Made by a program: the position numbers and the translations under genes
In this document: piece after piece, positions 1-6,268 of the stretch
Position numbering within the stretch: position 1 is the stretch's first letter
Layout of the letters: each line of letters opens with the position of its first letter
Source: Oligoflexales bacterium
Lineage (GTDB): Bacteria; Bdellovibrionota_B; Oligoflexia; Oligoflexales; CACXFL01
Assembly (NCBI GenBank): GCA_028282865.1
Contig: JANQHA010000078.1
Span: 1 to 7,401 of the forward strand
DNA: 7,401 bases
Reading direction: 5' to 3'
The notes under the pieces: generated by a model
The model's database searches: none
What the model was told of the DNA's origin: nothing
Seen by the model: only the letters and a program-made list of their open reading frames with translations

Positions 1-2
1 AA

Positions 3-1658
3 GAAGATGAAAAGTTTAACAGCCGTTTCTCTAAAGGGAAGTTTAATGAAGAGGCTATGGGGCAAGCGATCCGCACTTTGAAGGAAAACGGTTATAAAAT
101 AAATTCTGGTGCCTACGGAATATATAGCCAACCGTTATATAACTTAGATCATAAACAGATTTTAATACCTCCCTCTATGCACAAAAAATCTATGACTTTG
201 GGCTTAGCTAACGCTAAGAAACATATTGATGGAATTGATGCTACAGAATCTCAGCTTGTGCTGTCGCCGGACGGCTTTGCCTACTATCACCTCCAGTCAA
301 CAGGCAATCTTACCGAGGGTAGGCGCTACAATCGGATGATGAGGGTTGTCGAGCCACATCTTCTTGCCCATATTATGCTGAACTCGAAACAGATGATGAA
401 GGGCTATGCCAATAGGCTGGTGAATACCAAGTTGCCGGTTTTGCCAAGACTGCGGGTGCAGTTTAAAGATAAGTCTATAGTAGAGCTTGCAGTAACTGAC
501 GGCGGGCGAAACCCAAACGATCGTCTGGTAGATGTTGTTAACGCTGGAATGGCTATTGACTTAGGTGAGGGTAAGACGCGAGGTCAACTGCACCAGATAG
601 ACCATATAATTATGAGCCAATTTGCCTTTACGCATAGTGATCTAGCCGAAGCAATTGTTGAGCTGGTCAATAAATCTAGTAATACTAAGGTGACTGGAAT
701 TTATGATAAATCCTTTGCTGTGACTACGCGGAATTACGGCCGGGCGGCCGCAATGATGAACTACGATGTTTACCGGCCTTTTCCTCCGGGCGATGTTGTG
801 AAAGGGTTTGGATTTTCTGGTGCAAAAAAATTAGATTTCTACACCTATCTACGGCAACTACCAAATGTCGATGAGTTAAGCCCTGACCTCTACCACAAAA
901 CTAGGCATCTATGGCACGATAAAACGACTATTATCGAAGTAACTAACAGCCATGGCAAAAAATGGACTTATCTAGCGACAGGTAGCTTAAATGCTAGCAA
1001 GCATGCTAAGAATAATGCTGATTTACAGTTTTTATTTCGACTAAACACTTCTTCAGATTTAGCAAAGGCTTTTAAGCAAAGTATTTTAGGCCCAATGACT
1101 AATGAAAGTCGCTATATCTATACGGTTGAGGAAGCTGTGTTTATCGATTTGCTTGCTCGGATGACTGGTCGTCGAGAGTTTGAGATAACTAAGGCTCAGG
1201 TTCGCGGTTTCATTAAAGCGGTAGAGAGCCTTAATTTAGAAAAAGCGGTCGAGATATTAGATGAAATAGCTATGAAGCGAACGACTCTTACCAAAAAACT
1301 CAGACCGTTCATTATCATCAAACGTAGGGATTTATTTTATACTATTCTCCAATGGTATGGATCTTTAGAGCACTTTGATAGAATTTCGGAAGAGTCTTGG
1401 AAGCGGCGTGTCGTAGCGCTGATGAATGTCTTGACTCAAAGTCTGAACCGAAGACAGGTCGCCAGCGCCTTAGGAGTATTTCTCTATGAAAATGGTGCCT
1501 CTACAGAACTCTATGAAGAACGGCGTAACACCATTCAGTCATTCTTCATTGCGAAGGGCCTGGCTCTGGTGGGCATTGACGATGAAAGTGATTTAAAGCC
1601 CATACCTGCATCTTCCTGTGCTACTAAATTTGGTGGTGGGAAGATAACTAAGAGGTAA
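3..1658 (+). CDS. Phospholipase D superfamily protein, two PLD-like domains, 5'-truncated by window edge
   Basis: The reading frame is open from the left edge, so the gene starts upstream. The ATG at 57 is unlikely to be the start: its GAAGAGG lies only 2 bases away, and a start there would remove most of the first PLD domain. Counting residues from that ATG, the first active-site half is H42-x-K44 followed by T82-G83-N84 and N92. It lacks the usual Asp after HxK (Gly49 sits there). The second domain begins near residue 181. It carries H287-x-K289-x4-E294, then G309-S310-x-N312 and N319/N320-x-D322, the order expected of a PLD/HKD catalytic half with Glu in place of Asp. About 200 residues of probably helical C-terminal extension follow, and I do not recognise them. 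PLD-superfamily proteins hydrolyse phosphodiesters in lipids or nucleic acids; the substrate here cannot be told. The N-terminus is missing, so secretion cannot be judged. The gene converges on the LOG gene, 11 bases away. Family assignment is fairly sure, function is not. Confidence 0.8.
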   Translation, partial: EDEKFNSRFSKGKFNEEAMGQAIRTLKENGYKINSGAYGIYSQPLYNLDHKQILIPPSMHKKSMTLGLANAKKHIDGIDATESQLVLSPDGFAYYHLQSTGNLTEGRRYNRMMRVVEPHLLAHIMLNSKQMMKGYANRLVNTKLPVLPRLRVQFKDKSIVELAVTDGGRNPNDRLVDVVNAGMAIDLGEGKTRGQLHQIDHIIMSQFAFTHSDLAEAIVELVNKSSNTKVTGIYDKSFAVTTRNYGRAAAMMNYDVYRPFPPGDVVKGFGFSGAKKLDFYTYLRQLPNVDELSPDLYHKTRHLWHDKTTIIEVTNSHGKKWTYLATGSLNASKHAKNNADLQFLFRLNTSSDLAKAFKQSILGPMTNESRYIYTVEEAVFIDLLARMTGRREFEITKAQVRGFIKAVESLNLEKAVEILDEIAMKRTTLTKKLRPFIIIKRRDLFYTILQWYGSLEHFDRISEESWKRRVVALMNVLTQSLNRRQVASALGVFLYENGASTELYEERRNTIQSFFIAKGLALVGIDDESDLKPIPASSCATKFGGGKITKR

Positions 1659-1669
1659 TGTTTAGGCTT

Positions 1670-2371
1670 TTATGGGTTTGTCAATGTATCCTTAGGACGA
1701 ACCTGTTCTTTAAATTTTTTGATTTCTGGCGATAGGTGATCAATGACTTCATCGACGCTATCGACAATGACCAAATGATCAAAGTCACTTGCGTTCATGA
1801 GTTCACGCTTTAAGGGCTCATTTTTCATCCAGTCGATAAAACCGCTCCACATATCTTTACCAAGTAGAACGACTGGTTTTGTAGAGATATGATCTACTTG
1901 AAGCAGCTGCCATGTGAACAGTAGTTCTAATAGCGTTCCGATACCACCGGGTGTTACCACAACTGCGTGGCTGATGCGCATAAACTCGTCTAACCGTGAG
2001 GAAAATCGCCGGTGGTGATACTTTACATCCAAATGACTGTTTGAATCTGGTTCAAAAGGTAACTCAATGGGAACGCCAATAGAGCGGCTGTCGTTGGTCG
2101 CTGTTTTGGCTCCCATATTCGCGGCTTCCATTAAACCTGGGCCACCTCCAGTCACGATATCGCAGCCATGCTTAGCGAGCGCGTACGCCAACTCTTTTGC
2201 TTGCTTATAATCGTCGGAGTCTGCTTTAATTCTTGCGGATCCAAAGACACAGACTCGGTAGAATTCAAAGCCTAAATCGGAGACCATACCATCCATGTCT
2301 GCAATCACTTCATTTAAGTGGGAAATCTGCTTGCTGAGAAACTTTCGTACTCTTGTTCTTTTGATGTCCAT
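1670..2371 (-). CDS. LOG-family (TIGR00730-type) nucleotide 5'-monophosphate phosphoribohydrolase
   Basis: This 233-residue protein has the hallmarks of the LOG / 'lysine decarboxylase-like' Rossmann-fold family: GSAR at residues 44-47, GGGPGLMEAAN at 75-85, the Arg-rich stretch R121-R122-F..R126, and the signature PGGIGTLLE at 141-149 (PGGxGTxxE). In characterised members these form the nucleotide pocket, with an Arg and the Glu of the signature in catalysis. The enzymes cleave the N-glycosidic bond of nucleoside monophosphates to release a free base and ribose 5-phosphate; the old lysine decarboxylase name is a misannotation. The protein looks cytosolic, with no signal peptide. A charged N-terminal stretch of about 35 residues precedes the core. 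The ATG at 2369-2371 has only a weak GAAAAG ribosome site. The gene is transcribed divergently from the GspC-like gene and converges on the PLD gene, so it is probably monocistronic. Whether it acts on AMP, on cytokinin-type nucleotides or on other purine/pyrimidine nucleotides cannot be read from the sequence. Confidence 0.88.
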   Translation of the reverse strand: MDIKRTRVRKFLSKQISHLNEVIADMDGMVSDLGFEFYRVCVFGSARIKADSDDYKQAKELAYALAKHGCDIVTGGGPGLMEAANMGAKTATNDSRSIGVPIELPFEPDSNSHLDVKYHHRRFSSRLDEFMRISHAVVVTPGGIGTLLELLFTWQLLQVDHISTKPVVLLGKDMWSGFIDWMKNEPLKRELMNASDFDHLVIVDSVDEVIDHLSPEIKKFKEQVRPKDTLTNP

Positions 2372-2387
2372 ATTCTTTTCGTAACCC

Positions 2388-2415
2388 TATGATCTAGTTT
2401 ATAATTTCGATCATA
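2388..2415. promoter_or_regulatory. Operator-like inverted repeat around -10-like boxes in divergent intergenic region
   Basis: TATGATC at 2388-2394 is matched by its exact reverse complement GATCATA at 2409-2415, with a 14-base AT-rich spacer, so the half-sites are centred 21 bases apart (about two helical turns). The spacer region contains TATAAT on the plus strand (2400-2405) and, overlapping it, TATAAA on the minus strand (2398-2403). The minus-strand box would suit a transcript starting just upstream of the LOG gene, whose start codon ends at 2371. I see no convincing -35 hexamer at 17 bases in either direction. The symmetry and position are seen directly; binding of a repressor or activator, and promoter activity itself, are inference. 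Confidence 0.35.
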
Positions 2416-2464
2416 ATTGATTTTTTTAGAAATAGAAACCGCTTCGAACACCTTAACATATTCC

Positions 2465-2471
2465 AAGAAGG
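2465..2471 (+). promoter_or_regulatory. Strong Shine-Dalgarno (AAGAAGG) aimed at the out-of-frame ATG 2477
   Basis: AAGAAGG lies 5 bases before ATG 2477, an ideal distance. The GspC-like ORF instead starts at 2518 in another frame, with only a modest TAGG ending at 2511. The best ribosome site in the region therefore serves the short upstream ORF and not the recognised gene. Confidence 0.5.
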
Positions 2472-2476
2472 TACCG

Positions 2477-2536
2477 ATGGATATAAATGTCTATGTTTAT
2501 AGTAAATTAGGTAAGTTATGCAAATTCTGCTGCTAA
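2477..2536 (+). other. Possible 19-residue leader ORF overlapping the start of the GspC-like gene
   Basis: ATG 2477 opens a 19-codon frame ending at TAA 2534-2536, encoding MDINVYVYSKLGKLCKFCC. It overlaps the first 19 bases of the GspC-like gene (ATG 2518) in a different frame. It has the best Shine-Dalgarno in the region. Three readings fit: a leader peptide that couples translation to the next gene; the true N-terminus of the GspC-like protein separated from it by a one-base deletion or sequencing error near 2516-2518; or coincidence. Joined by a -1 shift, it would give the membrane helix a lysine-bearing cytoplasmic tail, as GspC proteins normally have. No classical slippery heptamer is seen. 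Confidence 0.3.
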
Positions 2537-3237
2537 TTTGTTTTAGTCTTTTGGTGCCTATTTTTGGACCTTCGCTGGACTTATATGGGGTTCGTATTCC
2601 TACTAATGGTGAAGACATTGGCGTAGTGATTGTTGGAACCATCGCAAATCGCGACGAGTCGAGTAACGTCGCTCTGGTTAAAGAGACCCGCTCCGGTAAA
2701 GTGCATGCAGTTAAAAAAGGTTATCTACTGCTAAAAGACTATGTAGTCAGAGAAGTGCATGCAAAGTTTATGGTCTTAGGGAAAGGCGCCAAGCGGTTCC
2801 TGGTCTATCAAAATAAATTTGCCGGCGAATTTAACCGAACAGCAAGCCGAGGGCCTATAAACTCTGCGTTAATGGGCGATCAATATAACGAGGATGGCTT
2901 CGAGCGTAATGGTAACAAGATTAGCGTTTCAGCTTCTTATCGAGATAAGCTAGTAAACGAAGATTTGTCAAAAATTCTTATGCAAGCGACTGCTATCCCC
3001 AAGATGGAAGGTGGTCAGATTGTTGGGTTTAGTCTGCTTCAGATAGATGCTGGAAGCATTTATGACAAAGCTGGCTTGAAGAATCACGATGTAGTGACCG
3101 CTATCAACGGAGTCAAACTAACCAATGCAGCTGGAGCCATTAAACTCCTAAAATCGCTGAAGGGTAGTGATGGCGTGACTATAGACCTTAAGCGTAATGG
3201 GGTCGCTCAGCAGTTAGAGCTTAACGTTTCCAATTAA
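2518..3237 (+). CDS. gspC: GspC-like type II secretion protein (HR domain plus PDZ domain)
   Basis: This 239-residue protein matches the GspC plan. A hydrophobic segment at residues 2-18 is followed by a beta-rich homology-region domain at about 32-97, including TIANRDESSNVALV and then a KKGY turn. A linker follows, then the conserved pre-PDZ helix (LSKILMQATAIPK), and a PDZ domain at about 165-236 with GFSLLQIDAGSIYDKAGL and DVVTAINGVKL. In type II secretion GspC spans the inner membrane; its HR domain contacts the secretin GspD and its PDZ domain is linked to substrate selection. ATG 2518 is the first possible start in this frame (TAA at 2512-2514), with a modest TAGG ribosome site. It leaves almost no cytoplasmic tail before the membrane helix, and the linker to the HR domain is very short; see the overlapping ORF at 2477. 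No gspD, gspE or pseudopilin gene follows. A lipoprotein gene starts 22 bases downstream, so the two probably form an operon. The family call is good; a role in a standard T2SS is uncertain. Confidence 0.8.
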   Translation: MQILLLICFSLLVPIFGPSLDLYGVRIPTNGEDIGVVIVGTIANRDESSNVALVKETRSGKVHAVKKGYLLLKDYVVREVHAKFMVLGKGAKRFLVYQNKFAGEFNRTASRGPINSALMGDQYNEDGFERNGNKISVSASYRDKLVNEDLSKILMQATAIPKMEGGQIVGFSLLQIDAGSIYDKAGLKNHDVVTAINGVKLTNAAGAIKLLKSLKGSDGVTIDLKRNGVAQQLELNVSN

Positions 3238-3259
3238 CTTAATTTGCACGGGGTGGTTT

Positions 3260-3946
3260 ATGAAATCGGCAGCTAAAATGGTATTACTCCTTACTACGGC
3301 AAGTATTTTCTATGGCTGTAAGAGTCGCTCCGAATCCTCTATGTTGGCGCACGAAAAAACTACTCCTGATGGTTTCGATGTGATCGTCGAGCAGGTTAAT
3401 AACTTTGTAACTTATTTCCTCGACAAGCAAATCCCTGTAAGGTTGTCAGCAGAGCTTAAGAAGGAAGTTAAGATAGATGGAGTGGCTCACTCGGACTTGA
3501 CATACAAAAGGTATATAAATCCATATATTGCTGACAAGAGAACTGAGCTTTTTCGTTTGAATAGAGGGGTTTTGCTAGATCGTTTAGAGTTTATATATAA
3601 TAAATCTTTTACTAATCGGAAGTTAACTCCTTATAAACAAGCGATAGAGTCATTATTCACGACTGGTTTGTTGCCAGAGGTATCAGATCCAAGTAAAGAG
3701 CTCACTATCCTTGTGGGGTTGTCTTTGAATTCGGCAAAGTCGAAGGGCTCAACGATGTCAGTGCTCCTAGGGCTTGGAAAAAGAGAAGATGGTTGGATCG
3801 AACATCAAGAACTTATCAAGAGTTTTACTTTAGCGCCAAGAAACTCAACTTCATCGGCGTTGCCGCCATCTACTAGTGAAAATTCCTACCTATATATAGT
3901 TGTGAGCCGAGAACGAATGTTAGCTCAGATGAAGCAAGCTAAATAA
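3260..3946 (+). CDS. Putative lipoprotein of unknown function
   Basis: This 228-residue protein is not one I recognise. Its N-terminus is a lipoprotein-type signal: basic residues K2 and K6, a hydrophobic stretch at 7-17, and a lipobox-like FYGC with Cys20, which would be lipidated. The lipobox is not canonical (Phe at -3, Tyr at -2). Residue 21 is Lys, not Asp, so by the usual sorting rule it would go to the outer membrane. The mature part looks mostly helical in its first half, with several Lys/Glu-rich stretches. It ends with a Ser/Thr/Pro-rich linker (around 193-206) and a short tail. No catalytic motif is visible. The start is backed by GGGGTGG 3 bases before the ATG, rather close. It lies 22 bases behind the GspC-like gene and is probably cotranscribed. 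A pilotin-like or other secretion-accessory role is conceivable from context alone; GspS pilotins are shorter, and nothing in the sequence proves it. Confidence 0.7.
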   Translation: MKSAAKMVLLLTTASIFYGCKSRSESSMLAHEKTTPDGFDVIVEQVNNFVTYFLDKQIPVRLSAELKKEVKIDGVAHSDLTYKRYINPYIADKRTELFRLNRGVLLDRLEFIYNKSFTNRKLTPYKQAIESLFTTGLLPEVSDPSKELTILVGLSLNSAKSKGSTMSVLLGLGKREDGWIEHQELIKSFTLAPRNSTSSALPPSTSENSYLYIVVSRERMLAQMKQAK

Positions 3947-3955
3947 CCTAGCTTG
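3935..3955. terminator. Hairpin in the convergent junction, weak terminator candidate
   Basis: CAAGCTA (3935-3941) and TAGCTTG (3949-3955) form a perfect 7-bp stem with a 7-base loop, and a G-U pair can extend it. The stem spans the lipoprotein stop codon (3944-3946) and lies just beyond the 3' end of the convergent minus-strand gene. There is no T-run on either strand, and the stem is only moderately GC-rich. A classical intrinsic terminator is therefore doubtful; it may instead stabilise 3' ends. Confidence 0.3.
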
Positions 3956-3976
3956 TGGATTTAACTAACTAAGCCT

Positions 3977-6268
3977 TTACATACTCAGTAGATGCCACCT
4001 TCTAATTAAAACTTCAACTGGTAGCAGCAAAATAAGTAACCACAGCCACCAGGTATACATTGGCCAGAAATACTGAAGTCGGTTTCGCTGAGCATTAGGC
4101 GCTGCTATGTCATCGGAGTTAAGACGTTTTAGTATCCACTCCCTTATTAATGATTCCGAGTTTGTCTGCTTCATATCGATGAGGGTAGCTCCGGTCTGAA
4201 GGCTAAGTTTTTTTAGTTTCACCGTCGAAGCGGTGGTTTCTAAATCCCTAAAGGTCTCAGGGATCACTCCTGTTATGCTGGTAGTTAGTTGACCAAATGC
4301 CGGGTGTTCCGCAATAATTTTGAGTGTACAGCTTGATCCGTTTTTTTTCGGACTTTTAATGCGTCCCCTGGCATTTACGTAGGTTATACCTAATTTCTTA
4401 AATGAGATGGATTTATTATCTACCAACTGATTGCAGACTTGGAATCTCCAGTTGTTTTGTAAACTAAAATATCTAATCGCAGGCCCCTGAATCGTGACTT
4501 GCCAATCGAGCAGGTTGTCTTCGCCTGGTGTTAGTAGAATTTGTTTTGCGATTAGGGGTTTTTGAATCTCTTTTCGCATTAGCCAACTCAGCGCCGAGTT
4601 CATAAAGTTGTTATAGCTTTGTCTAGGAGTTTTTTGATTTTGAGTCATAGCAAGATTCCAAAACTGATCTGAAAACAGCCAAATCGCTCGACCTTTACCT
4701 GGATAAGAAGCGACTGCTAGCGGGATCTCCGCAACGGCAGGGTTTGATGTCTTGGCTGTGAGCAATGGGGTATGCTTGCCTGGCTTAAAGGTTACCTTCT
4801 CCATGCGGTGGATGCCTTTGGTGTTTTTAAGCCCGGAAAGTTGCTCAATAGACTCACTCCATTCATCGTAAACACTTGCGAGTTCGCGGCTGGTTGAGCT
4901 GGGATTTGCTAGAGAGACCTCGAACGATAGGCTTTCGTCATAGTAAGGGGCGTTTCGATCAACTGTCGTGTTTCTATTAAACTGGAGAAGTGAGCCAATG
5001 TTGTTGCTCTTACGCAATGATTTAGGGGGCTCAAAAGGTAGGATGTCTACCAATGCGGAGCTTGTTAGGTCTTCTGATTGGAGAGCTCTAGGCCCACCAA
5101 TAAAAAGAACCCCTCCGCCATTTTTAACGAATTTTACTAAGTTAGACTGCAGACTTGGTTCAAGGAATTGAAACAGTGAAAAATTTTGGATGACGACGAC
5201 TCTAAAACTGGCTAGCTCTTCGTTAAACAGTCTGTTAACCGGAAATGGAATCAAACTCAACTCCCGCTCATTGACTTGTTGCTGATCCCAGGGGTCTCTT
5301 AAAATAAAAAAGCTGATAATATCGTATTTTGGCTCTGACTTCAGATAGCGCCGTAAAAATCTTCCGTCCCAGCTAGGGGCTCCAAGTAGGTGCAATACGC
5401 CAATAGTATTAGCCATAACCTCCAGTTGCTCATTATACTCGTTGTCCCATATAATATTTTCCTCGGCAGTTGGTAGAGCTCTAAAAGTTAAAAGGTGTTG
5501 ACCCTTACTTAGGGCTGGGATCTTGATATTTATATCGAGCTCGGCTTCACCCGGTTGAAAGGTTATGTTGATAGATCTAAGCGGGCTATTTCCTAACAAT
5601 ACTTGGACTTGAATAGTTCTTGCTGCAGATAAATCGCCCGAACGATTTAAGCTAAGCGATGCTTCAAATACGGACTCTTCGAATGCAAACTCTGGCAATG
5701 ACACCTGGCTGATAGAGAAATTTTCAGCTTTTGACTCCGGGTTAAAGGATAGAATGAGCCCATCTTGGTCATTTCTAGTTTTTAGCACGTCGATTAGTGG
5801 CCACGGCGCCTGGGGTCGCCAATCTCCGCCATCAGATATAAGTATCCAAGGTTCTCCGGTAACCTGCTCGATCCATTGAGTCGCGTAAGGATTTAGCGGG
5901 CTGTACTCCTTGGTGTTTTTAGGTGCGATTTCAGATAGTCTTTTCCTTTTTATTTTACAGCCCAAGCGCTGACACGTTTCCTGAATTTCTTCTATTAGCT
6001 TACGAGTTTTTTGGTTGTTTGTTGGATGTAGGGTCGTCATTGATATTGAGTCATCTATCAGTATGTGAATTGCTGGTGTTCCGGTTGTTAGTCGGGTTTC
6101 TACGACTTCCGAAATGGGCCACAGACAGAGAAATATTGGGGTTATCCAGCCAACCCTTGCTATTGCTGCTAACAGAGCTCGCAATATTCCAATCTCTCGA
6201 GCCCAGAAGATGGCGAGCAGTAATATACCTACAAAAAAACACGTGATGTAGATGAATGGTTCGCTCAT
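3977..6268 (-). CDS. Membrane-anchored protein with VWA-like and glutamine amidotransferase-like domains
   Basis: This 763-residue protein has two N-terminal membrane helices (about 5-23 and 31-55). A short von Willebrand A-like segment follows, with a MIDAS-type D72-x-S74-x-S76 and, only about 70 residues later, S145-D146-G147-G148. That is compressed compared with a full VWA domain of roughly 170-200 residues. A beta-rich stretch (about 180-285) resembles an Ig/CARDB-type fold. From about 290 to 430 there is a class I glutamine amidotransferase-like domain (GVLHLLGAPSWDGRFLRRYL, then GGGVLFIGG at 384-392). The elbow has Gly-Gly-Pro where active enzymes have Cys, so it is presumably not an amidotransferase. 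A second beta-rich part precedes a C-terminal membrane helix at about 740-757. Most of the protein should face the periplasm. Its ATG overlaps the TGA of the upstream gene (ATGA, 6265-6268), with AAAAAGG 8 bases before it, indicating translational coupling. Such proteins occur in MoxR/DUF58/BatA-type clusters; the exact role is unknown. Confidence 0.72.
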   Translation of the reverse strand: MSEPFIYITCFFVGILLLAIFWAREIGILRALLAAIARVGWITPIFLCLWPISEVVETRLTTGTPAIHILIDDSISMTTLHPTNNQKTRKLIEEIQETCQRLGCKIKRKRLSEIAPKNTKEYSPLNPYATQWIEQVTGEPWILISDGGDWRPQAPWPLIDVLKTRNDQDGLILSFNPESKAENFSISQVSLPEFAFEESVFEASLSLNRSGDLSAARTIQVQVLLGNSPLRSINITFQPGEAELDINIKIPALSKGQHLLTFRALPTAEENIIWDNEYNEQLEVMANTIGVLHLLGAPSWDGRFLRRYLKSEPKYDIISFFILRDPWDQQQVNERELSLIPFPVNRLFNEELASFRVVVIQNFSLFQFLEPSLQSNLVKFVKNGGGVLFIGGPRALQSEDLTSSALVDILPFEPPKSLRKSNNIGSLLQFNRNTTVDRNAPYYDESLSFEVSLANPSSTSRELASVYDEWSESIEQLSGLKNTKGIHRMEKVTFKPGKHTPLLTAKTSNPAVAEIPLAVASYPGKGRAIWLFSDQFWNLAMTQNQKTPRQSYNNFMNSALSWLMRKEIQKPLIAKQILLTPGEDNLLDWQVTIQGPAIRYFSLQNNWRFQVCNQLVDNKSISFKKLGITYVNARGRIKSPKKNGSSCTLKIIAEHPAFGQLTTSITGVIPETFRDLETTASTVKLKKLSLQTGATLIDMKQTNSESLIREWILKRLNSDDIAAPNAQRNRLQYFWPMYTWWLWLLILLLPVEVLIRRWHLLSM

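Noticed and set aside
57..59. ATG 57 as the start of the PLD gene
   Set aside because: The frame is open upstream to the window edge, the nearest purine-rich stretch is only 2 bases away, and a start here would leave the first PLD domain without its N-terminal half.
1659..1669. Terminator between the convergent PLD and LOG genes
   Set aside because: Only 11 bases separate the stop codons, and I found no convincing stem-loop with a T-run there.
2394..2642. Minus-strand 82-codon frame across the LOG/GspC intergenic region
   Set aside because: It lies antisense to the start of the well-supported GspC-like gene, has no recognisable domain and an odd basic, Ser-rich composition; it is an open frame by chance.
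4968..5171. Plus-strand 67-codon frame
   Set aside because: It is antisense within the long minus-strand gene, with no domain and no neighbours in its direction.
6051..6242. Minus-strand 63-codon frame
   Set aside because: It overlaps the N-terminal coding region of the VWA/GATase-like protein in another frame, and the real gene has an ATGA-coupled start.
5923..6246. Plus-strand 107-codon frame rich in Leu/Phe that looks like a membrane protein
   Set aside because: It is fully antisense to the VWA/GATase-like gene; its hydrophobicity mirrors the opposite-strand coding sequence and it has no supporting context.
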